From the NCBI GenBank assembly GCA_015490875.1, contig WFWZ01000151.1, positions 1 to 38,728 on the forward strand: DNA of 38,728 bases. Direction: 5' to 3'. The notes under the pieces were generated by a model. That model made no database searches. It saw only the letters and a list, made by a program, of their open reading frames with translations, and was not told the DNA's origin. This document shows, piece after piece, positions 1 to 8,880 of the stretch (its first letter is position 1; the number at the start of each line of letters is the position of its first letter). Origin of the DNA: Planctomycetaceae bacterium. Lineage in GTDB: Bacteria; Planctomycetota; Planctomycetia; Pirellulales; Pirellulaceae. The position numbers and the translations under genes were made by a program.

Positions 1-900
1 ATCGGGATGGTCATCTCGCACGTCGACGAGCAAGGCTTCCTGTACGCTCAGACGATCGGTGGCTGGGATCCCCAGCAACTCATCGGACAACGCATGACAG
101 TCTGGGCTGACCAAGGTCCCGTCCCCGCCGTGATCGCTCGTAAGCCGATCCACCTCCTGACCGACACCGAGCGCCGACAGGTCGTGAAGCTCGAGGAACT
201 CTGGCTAGACATCGGCGCCAAGGACCAGGAGGAAGCTCTCGGACGCGTTCGCATCGGCGACCCCGTCACGCTGGCACTCGGCGCTCAGTGGCTCGACAAT
301 CGCCTGGTCACCGCCCCAGGCCTCGACGACAAGGCGGGCGTTTGGGTCGTCCTCGAGGCATTCCGAAGGGCCGACCGACAGCACCTCAAGGCCGGGCTCT
401 TCACCGTGTCGACCGTCCAAGAAGAAGTCGGACTCCGGGGAGCCATCACCAGTACCTATGGCGTGGCTCCCGACGTGGGCATCGCCGTTGACGTCACTCA
501 CGCAACCGATTGCCCGACGATCGACCGGAGACAAAGAGGCGACATCAAACTGGGAGGCGGGCCCGTCATCTTTCGCGGGCCGAACCTCAACCCGGAAGTC
601 GTGGCACGGTTGATCGCCCTGGCCGAAGAAAACGATATCCCTTATCAAGTCGCAGCCATCGGCCGAGCATGCCCCAACGACAGCAACAGCATCCAGATTT
701 CGCGAGCCGGCGTGGCCACGGGACTTCTGGCTATCCCCAACCGCTACATGCATAGCGCTGTCGAAATGGTGTCGCTCGATGACCTCGATGCGGCCGCCGA
801 ACTACTGGCCAAGTTCGCCCTCGATCTGCAACCGAACTCGTCGTTCGTGCCGGGAAGCCACAGCAACAACGGGCCGTCCGAGACCAGTCGCGCAAGCTGA
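1..900 (+). CDS. M42 family metallo-aminopeptidase, 5' end cut by the window edge
   Basis: This is a cytoplasmic dinuclear-metal aminopeptidase of the M42 family (TET aminopeptidase / FrvX-like), which usually forms large oligomeric shells that trim peptides. The frame is open from base 1 with no start codon needed, so about 60 N-terminal residues are missing compared with the usual 340-360. The metal and catalytic residues of the family are visible in order: SHVDEQGF with the first His near the left edge, GLDDKAG with the bridging Asp, VQEEVGLRG with the catalytic Glu and ligand Glu, AVDVTHATD with a ligand Asp, and NRYMHSAVE with the last ligand His. All expected ligands are kept, so it should be active. 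The stop is at 898-900. The next gene follows after a promoter-like sequence, so this is probably the end of its transcription unit. Family assignment is firm; the substrate is unknown. Confidence 0.93.
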   Translation: MGMVISHVDEQGFLYAQTIGGWDPQQLIGQRMTVWADQGPVPAVIARKPIHLLTDTERRQVVKLEELWLDIGAKDQEEALGRVRIGDPVTLALGAQWLDNRLVTAPGLDDKAGVWVVLEAFRRADRQHLKAGLFTVSTVQEEVGLRGAITSTYGVAPDVGIAVDVTHATDCPTIDRRQRGDIKLGGGPVIFRGPNLNPEVVARLIALAEENDIPYQVAAIGRACPNDSNSIQISRAGVATGLLAIPNRYMHSAVEMVSLDDLDAAAELLAKFALDLQPNSSFVPGSHSNNGPSETSRAS

Positions 901-970
901 AAGCTCGTGTAGACCAAGAAATGCAACACGACCCGCTGCGCGCTCGCCGTGCGGCCTCCTACGCACGACT

Positions 971-979
971 TGGTATAAT
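971..979 (+). promoter_or_regulatory. Extended -10 promoter element
   Basis: The sequence TGGTATAAT is a perfect extended -10 element (TGn followed by TATAAT). No good -35 hexamer is found 16-18 nt upstream, which is usual for extended -10 promoters. Transcription would start near 986, giving about 60 nt of leader before the ATG at 1048. This argues against the alternative GTG start at 988. Confidence 0.6.
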
Positions 980-1047
980 GGCGACCGGTGCGCCCTCGCC
1001 GGAGCCGCCAGAGGCCGTCATGGCTTCTCACGCCACTCGGATCCGCC

Positions 1048-2337
1048 ATGCAGTACCATCTCCGAGACATGCTGCTTCTCTTCTTGACGACAGCGATCGT
1101 CCTACGCGCTGCCATCGTAACACGTGCCTCTTTTGTTTTCTGGGTGTGGTTCGTGTGGATGGCACTGCTCTCCACGGTCTTCGTCATTCTCGGCTCCTTC
1201 CGCCGCGCTCGGGCTCTCGTGCCCGGGATCTTCCTCGGCGCCCTCCTCTTGCTTCACTTGCTCGACGAAAACGATGTGCCAGTGGCAGTCGGCTTCGTCT
1301 TTACCTATTTCATGGCAACGGCGGCCGTGGTTGCCTTAGTCAGAGATGTCATGCGCTGGCGTACCTTGGCTCGCATCGCTCTAGGAGTTATGGCAACAAC
1401 ATGGGGACTGGCACTCGTCGCTTCTCAAGGAGCCGTGCGGCGCATTCATGCGCTTCGACAAGCACATCCTCTGGTGTCGATTGCCGATCGACTGGCGTAT
1501 GAGAAAACAGTGGACACCGAGCAAAGACCGATCCGCACGGCGTTGCGTCCAAATGACCTCGTATTCGAGAGACTTCCGCTGGACTACGTCGCAGGGTACT
1601 CCAATGATCGGTACCGGTCTCTGCTCGAAATCTGGAGCGATGAGACGCTAGCACTGGCGTCATTCAACGGTCTCGGCACTGCGCACCAACATCAGCAGCT
1701 TTCAAGGAGCGCTGCCGTCGCTCCGCTGCGCAACATCCCATTCTCGTTGCCATTGGCTCGTTCTCAACCCTCCTCCGCGAGAGGATGGCGGTGGGCCCTC
1801 CAACGTCCGTCTCGTCTCCCAGATCTTTCACCATGGAAGACTCTGCATTGGCTCAGCGTCGTGGACTTTCTCGATCCGGCCGGTTACGGCGCCCCGAATT
1901 GGCCTCGCAGTGGGATCTCGGCTGGTTTCATTTCCCACGCGTTTCACCGACACCCACTCTCTCTCGTCGACAAGAACTCGCCTCTCACGCAATACGACCT
2001 GCTACGACTCGAGTTGATCAGTTTCTGGAGGTTCGACGAGCCCCGCGTTTACGTATCGGATCATCTGCCCCGGCTCGATCAACTTCGAAACAAAGATGTG
2101 CGGACGCGAGCACTCGACGCCGTGGAAACCGAATTCGTCAAACTCCTCGCAGCTCAGAGAATCGACATGCTGGTACGCCGCGATGCCACAAACCGCACGG
2201 TTCGCGTCGTTGGAGCGATCTGGATTCAACGGGAGTGTTATGCATGCCACCGGATGCTATTCAACCAGCCCATCGGCGCTTTTTCCTATCAGCTCCAACC
2301 TCGAAAACCCGCGGTGGACAAAACCCAGTCGCCGTGA
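1048..2337 (+). CDS. Membrane protein with four predicted N-terminal helices and a C-terminal CxxCH motif, function unknown
   Basis: I do not recognise a named family. From the ATG at 1048 the protein has 429 residues; a GTG at 988 would add 20, but the extended -10 at 971-979 leaves no leader for it. The first 130 or so residues hold about four hydrophobic segments, including LLLFLTTAIVLRAAI, FVFWVWFVWMALLSTVFVIL and FTYFMATAAVVALV. The remaining 300 residues are soluble, probably extracytoplasmic. Near the C terminus is ECYACHRM (C397, C400, H401), a CxxCH motif that normally attaches one c-type haem, followed by IGAFSYQL. I believe similar haem-motif tails occur in planctomycete hypothetical proteins, but this is from memory. 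A lone CxxCH can also be coincidental, so haem binding is an inference. No other cytochrome or maturation gene lies nearby. Confidence 0.75.
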   Translation: MQYHLRDMLLLFLTTAIVLRAAIVTRASFVFWVWFVWMALLSTVFVILGSFRRARALVPGIFLGALLLLHLLDENDVPVAVGFVFTYFMATAAVVALVRDVMRWRTLARIALGVMATTWGLALVASQGAVRRIHALRQAHPLVSIADRLAYEKTVDTEQRPIRTALRPNDLVFERLPLDYVAGYSNDRYRSLLEIWSDETLALASFNGLGTAHQHQQLSRSAAVAPLRNIPFSLPLARSQPSSARGWRWALQRPSRLPDLSPWKTLHWLSVVDFLDPAGYGAPNWPRSGISAGFISHAFHRHPLSLVDKNSPLTQYDLLRLELISFWRFDEPRVYVSDHLPRLDQLRNKDVRTRALDAVETEFVKLLAAQRIDMLVRRDATNRTVRVVGAIWIQRECYACHRMLFNQPIGAFSYQLQPRKPAVDKTQSP

Positions 2338-2461
2338 TCACCGAGGTCGGCGACCGCCTTAGTCGACGAACTGAGGACGAACCCGTGCCGCTTCCTGCGC
2401 TTGGTAAGCATCGGGAAACAGTAAGGATAAGAGACGATAGAACGGGCAACGGTCAGTAAGC

Positions 2462-2485
2462 TACAATTGCCACGTCCTTCGGGAC
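2462..2485 (+). promoter_or_regulatory. Weak -10 (TACAAT) followed by a UUCG-loop hairpin
   Basis: TACAAT at 2462-2467 matches the -10 consensus at five of six positions, but there is no supporting -35. It is followed at 2474-2485 by GTCC-TTCG-GGAC, a four-base-pair stem with a C(UUCG)G tetraloop. This could be the start of the M28 peptidase transcript or a structure at the end of the preceding one. Low confidence in either reading. Confidence 0.25.
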
Positions 2486-2584
2486 AGACTACCTTGCAGT
2501 TCTACGGTCGCTTACCTGTCGCCGCACCAGTTGCGACAGTCGGAACGTTATAGCGGCCGATCGTCGCTTGAGGAGACTCCCACC

Positions 2585-4222
2585 GTGAGCCGCTACAATC
2601 GTCACGATCCGCAAAGTCTCGCTCGCCCTGTTGTAGATCGCCCACTTCGAATCGCCTGCACGCTCGTCGTTGCAGCAACTTTGTGGCTCCCTTCGGTACT
2701 CGCTACCGAGCACGCCTTTCTCGAACGAGCGCTCTCCTCGATCACCTCCGAGGATCTGACGGAAGTCGTCTCAGTCTTGGCGGACGACACGATGGAAGGG
2801 CGAGAAGCAGGAACGCGCGGCGGACACGCGGCATCCGGATACCTGCTCCAGCGTCTCGTGCGTCTGAAACTCCAACCGGCCGGCGAGGAGGGCACCTACG
2901 TCCAGACTTTCGGCGCCGATTATCGTAATGTGCTAGCGATTCTCCCAGGGAGCGACCCCGAACTTGCTCGAGAAGTCGTCGTCGTGGGAGCCCATTACGA
3001 TCACGTCGGCTACGGGACGCGGCGCAATAGCTACGGCCCGATTGGATACATCCACAACGGAGCTGATGACAATGCCAGTGGCACCGCAGCAGTCCTTGAA
3101 ATCGCTGAAGCTCTGTTGCAACTTCCCGAACCGCCAGCTCGAACGATTCTTTTTGCGTTCTGGGACGGCGAAGAAAAAGGGTTGCTCGGCTCGAAACACT
3201 GGCTCGCTCATCCCACGATCGATCGCAGTCGCCTCGTGTTCGCCTTCAACTTCGACATGATTGGTCGACTGCGCAATGACCGCCTCGAGGTCTACGGAGC
3301 TCATACGGCGAAGGATGTACGAGCGTTGTTGCTCCGAAGCAACCATGATCCTACCCTCCGACTCGACTTCCGCTGGAAGATGAAGGCCGACAGCGACCAC
3401 CATGTCTTTTTCAGCTATGACATTCCCGTCGTCATGTTCCATACGGGCTTGCATGAGAACTACCATCGGCCCAGCGACGATGTCGAGACACTGAATACTG
3501 AGGGGATGGAGCGAGTCACACGCTTTGCGCTGGAATCGGTCATCCAGATCGCCGATAGAGACACATCTGTGTCGTTCCGAGAAGCCTCGCAATGGGAAGA
3601 CGTTTCGACGCCCGAGCGCCTTCTGGCGGAAGCGCCGCCCCGACGACTTCGTCTGGGGATCTGGTGGTCGGTAGATGACTCCTCCGAATACCCGCTCGTC
3701 GTTTCCCGCGTCGTACCGGGCAGCCCGGCGGAGCAGGCCGGTGTGCAACCGGGGGACCGCGTGATGCGGCTCGGTGAAACAGCAATCCACAGTGAAGCCG
3801 CCATGCGGAGGACGGTCGACGAATCGTCGGGCGAGACTGTGTTGGTCGTTCGGCGGTTCGGTCACGCCGAACCACTCGAGCTGTCAGTCGCCTTGGCCGG
3901 TCCTCCTCGGCTATTGGGCATCCTCCTGCGGGACGATCCGGCGAACCCGAGCGTGCGGATCGTTACGTTCGTGGATCCGGCCTCGCCGGCCGCCAAGGCG
4001 GGTCTTCGAGTGGGAGATCGATTGTACGGAATCAACGGCCGGAGGTTCGGAGCGGGGGACGACCACGCGATTCTCGATCCCGACGCCCAAGGGCGGTGGC
4101 GTTGTCAGGTCGAGCGGAACGGCCGTCTGGTGGAACTGGTGGCGGAGCGTCTTCAAGTAGCCCATTCTTCGGACGAACCATCGCAGCAGCCCGCTGAAAC
4201 CAATGCGGACGTGACGAACTGA
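2585..4222 (+). CDS. Secreted M28 family zinc peptidase with two C-terminal PDZ domains
   Basis: This is a predicted exported M28 aminopeptidase/carboxypeptidase-type enzyme. I chose the GTG at 2585 because AGGAG lies at 2571-2575, nine nt upstream; the longer TTG start at 2531 has no such site. The 545-residue protein opens with a basic stretch and a hydrophobic core (IACTLVVAATLWLPSVLA), a signal peptide or membrane anchor. The dinuclear zinc site is complete: H137 (HYDHVGYG), D162 (GADDNASG), catalytic E196 and ligand E197 (WDGEEKG), D224 (NFDMIG) and H294 (ENYHRPSDD). Two PDZ domains follow, at about residues 360-440 (PGSPAEQAGVQPGDRV) and 440-520 (PASPAAKAGLRVGDRL), which usually bind substrate C termini or regulate access. 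The gene stands alone, with a promoter-like sequence on either side. Confidence 0.92.
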   Translation: MSRYNRHDPQSLARPVVDRPLRIACTLVVAATLWLPSVLATEHAFLERALSSITSEDLTEVVSVLADDTMEGREAGTRGGHAASGYLLQRLVRLKLQPAGEEGTYVQTFGADYRNVLAILPGSDPELAREVVVVGAHYDHVGYGTRRNSYGPIGYIHNGADDNASGTAAVLEIAEALLQLPEPPARTILFAFWDGEEKGLLGSKHWLAHPTIDRSRLVFAFNFDMIGRLRNDRLEVYGAHTAKDVRALLLRSNHDPTLRLDFRWKMKADSDHHVFFSYDIPVVMFHTGLHENYHRPSDDVETLNTEGMERVTRFALESVIQIADRDTSVSFREASQWEDVSTPERLLAEAPPRRLRLGIWWSVDDSSEYPLVVSRVVPGSPAEQAGVQPGDRVMRLGETAIHSEAAMRRTVDESSGETVLVVRRFGHAEPLELSVALAGPPRLLGILLRDDPANPSVRIVTFVDPASPAAKAGLRVGDRLYGINGRRFGAGDDHAILDPDAQGRWRCQVERNGRLVELVAERLQVAHSSDEPSQQPAETNADVTN

Positions 4223-4259
4223 TCAGCGCACCTGACGCTGACCTGGTTCGCTGGCTTTC

Positions 4260-4288
4260 TTGACACCGCCTTGCGCACTCCTCATGAT
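4260..4288 (+). promoter_or_regulatory. Sigma-70-like promoter for the sulfatase operon
   Basis: A perfect -35 TTGACA at 4260-4265 is followed after 17 nt by CATGAT at 4283-4288, which matches the -10 consensus at four of six positions. Transcription would start near 4295, leaving a leader of about 144 nt before the first sulfatase start at 4439. Confidence 0.5.
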
Positions 4289-4295
4289 GAAGCGG

Positions 4296-4313
4296 GCCGC
4301 ACTCCCGTGCGGC
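4296..4313 (+). other. Perfect 7-bp stem-loop at the predicted transcript start
   Basis: GCCGCAC and GTGCGGC form a perfect seven-base-pair stem around the loop TCCC. It begins one base after the predicted start of the sulfatase operon transcript. There is no T-run after it, so it is not a standard terminator. A 5'-end stabilising hairpin is one possible role. Confidence 0.45.
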
Positions 4314-4438
4314 ACGCGTCTGGCGGACGACTCTCAAGATACGCACACAACAGCGGTGGTCCCCCGATAGGAGATACTGCCGCCCCAGTCGCTCGCCGCG
4401 CCCAGATTACCGGCCGACAAGCCCAGGGAGAGACGAAC

Positions 4439-5980
4439 ATGAGTAGGCAACGGTGGCAGTGGTGGATCGGTGGGCTCGTGGGGATCATGCTGTGCGGAAG
4501 CGGATTGCGTTCGGAGGAAACGCTTCCAATGAAGCGTATACCGGGCGTCAAACCGCGCAACGTGATCTTCATTCTCGTGGACGATCACCGCTATGACGCG
4601 ATGAGCTACATGGGGCATCCGTTTGTCGAGACCCCGAGGCTCGATCAATTGGCTCGCGGAGGCGTCCATTTCGCCAACGGCTTCGTGACCACATCCCTCT
4701 GCTCCCCGAGTCGCGCCTCGGTCTTGACGGGGCAATACATGCACCACCATGGCGTCGTCGACAACAACCGGATGGTGCGCCCGGGAACGATCTTCTTTCC
4801 GCAGTACCTTCAACAGGCGGGTTACGAAACCGCATTTATCGGCAAGTGGCACATGGGAGGGGGTTCGGATGCGCCTCGTCCCGGGTTCGATCATTGGGTC
4901 AGCTTCCGAGGACAGGGATTCTATTATCCGCCCCGGCGAAAACGTCCGTGGGTGCTCAATGTCAACGGCCGTCACGTGCCGCAAAAGGGCTACATCACCG
5001 ACGAACTCACCGACTATGCCATCGACTGGTTGAAAGGGCGTACGGGTGAAAAGCCGTTTTTCCTCTATCTTTCGCACAAGGCGGTCCACGGCATGTTCTA
5101 TCCGGCCAAGCGGCACGAAGGTCGCTACAAGGGCCGCAAGATGCCGATTCCGCCGACGATGGCCAACACGCCTGAAAACCGGCGCAACAAGCCCCGATGG
5201 CTGCTCGATCAACGCAACAGTTGGCACGGTGTCGAATTCGCCTATCACCAGAAGACCGACATCCAAGAGCATTACCGGCTTTACTGCGAGGCGCTCTTGG
5301 CTGTCGATGAGAGTGTCGGGCGCGTGATGGATTATCTCAAGGAACGCGGATGGTACGACGACACGCTCGTCATCTATATGGGCGATAACGGCTTCCAGTG
5401 GGGCGAGCACGGACTGATCGACAAGCGGACCGCGTACGAAGCTTCGATGCGAGTTCCCTTCATCGCTCATTGCCCTTCCCTCTTTTCTCCCAACACGGTC
5501 TGCAAACAAGTCGTCGCGAATATCGACATTGGACCGACGATCCTGGAGGCAGCGGGAATCGAGACGCCCGAACATATGGACGGCCGCAGTTTCCTGCAAC
5601 TGGCGGCCGGCAAGCTCCCGCCGGACCAGTGGCGCAAAACGCTGCTCTACGAATACTACTGGGAATGGAACTTCCCTCATACGCCGACGACGTTCGCGTT
5701 GCGCAGCGAGCGATACAAGTTCATCCAGTACCACGGCATTTGGGACCTGGACGAGTTCTACGACCTTCAAGAAGATCCGCACGAACAGCACAATCTTCTG
5801 GAAGATCCGCGGTATCGCAAACTTGTCGTTCAGTTCCGTCGGGAACTCAATGAACGACTCGAAAAAGCTGGGGCCAACCGCGTGCCTTTCACGGCCAAAC
5901 GGGGGCTCGGCAGCCACTATCGGCTCGAGTCGGGTAGTCATGGAGCCGACTTTCCCAAGAGCTTTTACCGGGACGAGTAA
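4439..5980 (+). CDS. Exported formylglycine-dependent sulfatase (first of two)
   Basis: This is a type I sulfatase that hydrolyses sulfate esters. The ATG at 4439 has AGGGAGAG at 4425-4432 and gives 513 residues; the frame is open further upstream but lacks a ribosome site there. A short signal peptide is visible (WWIGGLVGIMLCGSGL). Metal-binding Asp residues sit in LVDDHRYD, and the active-site signature CSPSRASVLTG places the formylglycine precursor at C88, which needs a maturing enzyme (FGE) encoded elsewhere. GKWHMGG holds the conserved Lys and His, and YMGDNGFQWGEHG the C-terminal metal-site Asp-Asn. The ending DLQEDPHEQHNL is typical of the family. The overall look, with the ITDELTDYAIDWL region, resembles N-acetylglucosamine-6-sulfatase-like enzymes, but the substrate cannot be read from sequence. 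It is the first gene of a five-gene set. Confidence 0.95.
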   Translation: MSRQRWQWWIGGLVGIMLCGSGLRSEETLPMKRIPGVKPRNVIFILVDDHRYDAMSYMGHPFVETPRLDQLARGGVHFANGFVTTSLCSPSRASVLTGQYMHHHGVVDNNRMVRPGTIFFPQYLQQAGYETAFIGKWHMGGGSDAPRPGFDHWVSFRGQGFYYPPRRKRPWVLNVNGRHVPQKGYITDELTDYAIDWLKGRTGEKPFFLYLSHKAVHGMFYPAKRHEGRYKGRKMPIPPTMANTPENRRNKPRWLLDQRNSWHGVEFAYHQKTDIQEHYRLYCEALLAVDESVGRVMDYLKERGWYDDTLVIYMGDNGFQWGEHGLIDKRTAYEASMRVPFIAHCPSLFSPNTVCKQVVANIDIGPTILEAAGIETPEHMDGRSFLQLAAGKLPPDQWRKTLLYEYYWEWNFPHTPTTFALRSERYKFIQYHGIWDLDEFYDLQEDPHEQHNLLEDPRYRKLVVQFRRELNERLEKAGANRVPFTAKRGLGSHYRLESGSHGADFPKSFYRDE

Positions 5981-6010
5981 TTCCGTCGGGCGGGCTCGGG
6001 TGGAGGCACC

Positions 6011-7147
6011 ATGGCGCAGCGCAAGAAACGCGAAATCCGTGACGAAGATTATGCGGTGCGCGCGGCCAGTCCTCGCAGGCGCATCGAAGCCCCGCCGCTC
6101 CCCTACCAACCACCACGGCCTCGCGGCAAGCCGCCAGGGATCGGCGTGATCGGGTGTGGCGGCATCATTCCATCGCATCTGCGCGCCTATCGCAAAGCCG
6201 GCTACCGCGTAGTCGCACTCACCGACTTGGACCGCGCCAAAGCCGAGTCGGCTCGCCGACGCTTCGCTCCGAAAGCCCACGTTTGCCAATCGGCTGCCGA
6301 ATTGCTTGCGCGCGACGATGTCGGTGTCGTCGATATCGCCACGCATCCCGAACCGAGAGTTGAACTGATTCGGCAGGCGATCCGAGCGGGCAAGCACGTA
6401 TTGAGCCAAAAGCCGTTCGTCGAAGACTTGACGGTCGGACGCCGACTCGTCTCGATGGCCCGACGCCGTGGCGTACGTCTGGCGGTCAATCAAAACGGCC
6501 GGTGGGCTCCTCACGTCAGCTACGCCCGCGAGGCGATCGCCGCCGGGCTGTTGGGCGAGGTGATGGCGGTTGACCTTTCGGTCCATTGGAACCACAACTG
6601 GTGCGCCGGCACGCCGTTTGACAAGATCCGGCATCTCGTCCTGTACGACTTCGGCATCCACTGGTTCGACATGGTGCACTGTTATTTGAAAGACCGAAAG
6701 GCTCGATCGGTTTTCGCGTCGGTCACCCGTTCGACTACCCAGCGGACACGGCCGCCGCTGTTGGCTCAGGCAGTCATTCAGTTCTCGAAGGCTCAAGCTT
6801 CGGTATTGTTGCGTGCCGACACGACACATGGAGCCCAGGATCGCACGATCATCGTGGGGACGCGAGGCACACTGGTGAGCGAAGGTCCGGATTTGAATCG
6901 ACAAAAGGTCAAACTCTATCTGCCCGAAGGGATTGCGCGGCCGAAACTAACGACGCGTTGGTTCGACGACGGTTTCGACGGCACGATGTCGGAGCTGCTG
7001 TGTGCGATCGAAGAGGACCGCGAACCCACGAACTCTGCAGCGGACAATTTGCACTCCCTGGCCCTCTGTTTTGCGGCACTCGAGTCCGCGGACACCGGCC
7101 AGCTCGTTTCCCTCCGCAAAGCTCGTGGCACCGTCCACGCTTCGTAG
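6011..7147 (+). CDS. Gfo/Idh/MocA family NAD(P)-dependent oxidoreductase
   Basis: A cytoplasmic dehydrogenase of the family that oxidises or epimerises sugars, inositols and related polyols. The ATG at 6011 follows GGAGG at 6001-6005. After a 45-residue basic, proline-rich lead-in comes the Rossmann nucleotide motif GIGVIGCGGIIPSH. The catalytic Lys lies in SQKPFVEDL, where the more common EKP reads QKP. The C-terminal domain has DFGIHWFDMVHCYL, with the conserved His and Asp of the active site. At 378 residues it is of normal size. It starts 30 nt after the first sulfatase and ends 39 nt before the second, so all three are probably co-transcribed, and its substrate is likely a sugar or polyol released by desulfation (inference). 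The family is certain; the reaction is not. Confidence 0.93.
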   Translation: MAQRKKREIRDEDYAVRAASPRRRIEAPPLPYQPPRPRGKPPGIGVIGCGGIIPSHLRAYRKAGYRVVALTDLDRAKAESARRRFAPKAHVCQSAAELLARDDVGVVDIATHPEPRVELIRQAIRAGKHVLSQKPFVEDLTVGRRLVSMARRRGVRLAVNQNGRWAPHVSYAREAIAAGLLGEVMAVDLSVHWNHNWCAGTPFDKIRHLVLYDFGIHWFDMVHCYLKDRKARSVFASVTRSTTQRTRPPLLAQAVIQFSKAQASVLLRADTTHGAQDRTIIVGTRGTLVSEGPDLNRQKVKLYLPEGIARPKLTTRWFDDGFDGTMSELLCAIEEDREPTNSAADNLHSLALCFAALESADTGQLVSLRKARGTVHAS

Positions 7148-7186
7148 CGTTTCACGTCACGTCGTTCATCTGAAGAGGCGATTCCC

Positions 7187-8812
7187 ATGTGCGAGCATCT
7201 TATGAGTCTCGGAAAGCGATTCCCGCACTGCCGTCGATCATTGGCGGCGCGTAAGCTTGGAAGTCGAAAAAACATTCAGCGAGTGAGTTTCCCGTGTATG
7301 GTCGTCGCCATCACGACTTTGCTTGTGGCGACGACATCGCTGGTCCGCGCCGTGGCAGAGGAAAACTCACCGGGCGCCCACACGAAGAATCGTCCCAACT
7401 TTCTCGTCATCATTACCGACGACCAGGCTCCGGAGTCTCTCCGCTGCTACGGCAATCGCATTTGTCGCACTCCCAATCTCGACCGACTGGCTCGCGAAGG
7501 CATCGTGATCGACGACGCGCACCACATGGGATCGTGGGTGGGCGCGGTTTGCACGGCCTCGCGAACGATGCTCATGACTGGCCGGACGTTGTGGCGCGTT
7601 CCTGGAGCTCGCGGGCCGGGGATCGAGCCGGCCACGAAGGAGGATCGCCGTCGGGCTGCCCACTGGTCATTGCCGGCCGTCTTCCACCGTGCGGGATACG
7701 AGACATTTCGAACGTGCAAGAAAGGAAACAGCTTTCGCGAGGCGAACGCCGAGTTCGCCATTCGGCATGAAGCGACAAAGCGAGAGGGAACGGCCGAGGG
7801 CGGCAGCCAATGGCATGCTGACCGTGTGTTGGATTACCTCGAGGAGCGATCCAAGCGCACCGACCGGCACCCCTTCTTGATCTATTTCGGGTTTTCGCAT
7901 CCTCATGACCCTCGAAACGCGATCCCCGAGTTGGCGGCTCGGTATGGCGCCTCGAACAACGGCCCGCCCGACCAACCCGATCCTCGGTCACCCCCCTTGT
8001 CCGACAATTACTTGCCGCGGCATCCCTTCCACCACGGTCACCCGAACCTGCGCGACGAAGTAAAGGTCTCGGGCGTGATGCGTCGGCGAGACGAACCGAC
8101 GATCCGTAACGAAATGGGGCGTCAATACGCGTGCATCGAAAACATCGATCGGCAGATCGGCCGCGTACTTGCCAAGCTCGAAGAAATGGGAGAACTCGAC
8201 CAGACCTACATCCTTTTCACCTCGGACCACGGCATCGCCGTCGGGCGGCATGGGTTGATGGGAAAACAGAACCTCTATGAACACAGTTGGAAGGTCCCGT
8301 TCATCGTACGCGGGCCCGGCATCCGGCCCGGGACTCGCGCATCGGGCTATATCTACCTGCTCGACATCTTCCCGACGTTGTGCGACCTGGCGGGAATCCC
8401 TGTTCCCGAGACGGTCGAGGGAAAGAGTTTTCGGCCGGTACTGGAAGGTAGACAAGATCGCGTGCGCGATGTCGTCTATGGCGTCTATTGCGGAGGAACC
8501 AAGCCGGGGATGCGCGCCGTCAAATCGAACGGCTGGAAGCTGATCGTCTACAACGTTCTCGACGGTGCGGTGCGCGAAAAGCAACTGTTCGACCTCCGCA
8601 AGAATCCACGCGAATTCCTGCCCGAACATCACAAACCCGAGTTGGCCGAGCGTCTCGGCATTTCGCCGTCCGAGGAACAGACCGACCTGGCGGAGCATCC
8701 TCGGTGGGAGCAGCAACGGCGGAAGATGGAGCGATTGCTTTACCGGGAAATGAAGCGATGGGGCGACCCTTATGCAGACGACTTCGATTTAGACCGAGGT
8801 GACAGCAAGTGA
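7187..8812 (+). CDS. Exported formylglycine-dependent sulfatase (second of two)
   Basis: A second type I sulfatase, 541 residues from the ATG at 7187, with AAGAGG about ten nt upstream; ATGs at 7202 and later are possible and would shorten the unusually long leader. A hydrophobic segment (MVVAITTLLVATTSLVRAVA, about residues 38-57) is the likely signal anchor. Metal ligands are in IITDDQAPES. The active-site signature is VCTASRTMLMTGR with C122 as the formylglycine precursor; it is the C-x-A-x-R form, unlike the C-x-P-x-R of the first sulfatase. FTSDHGIAVGRHG carries the C-terminal Asp-His, with Lys and His following. The two sulfatases are clearly different in sequence, so they probably attack different bonds of one substrate rather than being a recent duplication. 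Confidence 0.94.
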   Translation: MCEHLMSLGKRFPHCRRSLAARKLGSRKNIQRVSFPCMVVAITTLLVATTSLVRAVAEENSPGAHTKNRPNFLVIITDDQAPESLRCYGNRICRTPNLDRLAREGIVIDDAHHMGSWVGAVCTASRTMLMTGRTLWRVPGARGPGIEPATKEDRRRAAHWSLPAVFHRAGYETFRTCKKGNSFREANAEFAIRHEATKREGTAEGGSQWHADRVLDYLEERSKRTDRHPFLIYFGFSHPHDPRNAIPELAARYGASNNGPPDQPDPRSPPLSDNYLPRHPFHHGHPNLRDEVKVSGVMRRRDEPTIRNEMGRQYACIENIDRQIGRVLAKLEEMGELDQTYILFTSDHGIAVGRHGLMGKQNLYEHSWKVPFIVRGPGIRPGTRASGYIYLLDIFPTLCDLAGIPVPETVEGKSFRPVLEGRQDRVRDVVYGVYCGGTKPGMRAVKSNGWKLIVYNVLDGAVREKQLFDLRKNPREFLPEHHKPELAERLGISPSEEQTDLAEHPRWEQQRRKMERLLYREMKRWGDPYADDFDLDRGDSK

Positions 8813-8880
8813 CATGATGGTGTCGCCGCAGGTGTCGGATCTCGAAAGTGCATTCGTTGGAAAAAGGGAGGCGGTAGACG

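Noticed and set aside
4334-6904. An 856-residue open frame on the minus strand across the first sulfatase and the oxidoreductase
   Set aside because: It is antisense to two genes with complete catalytic motifs, spans their boundary, and has no domain or ribosome site of its own. High GC and codon bias leave such frames open.
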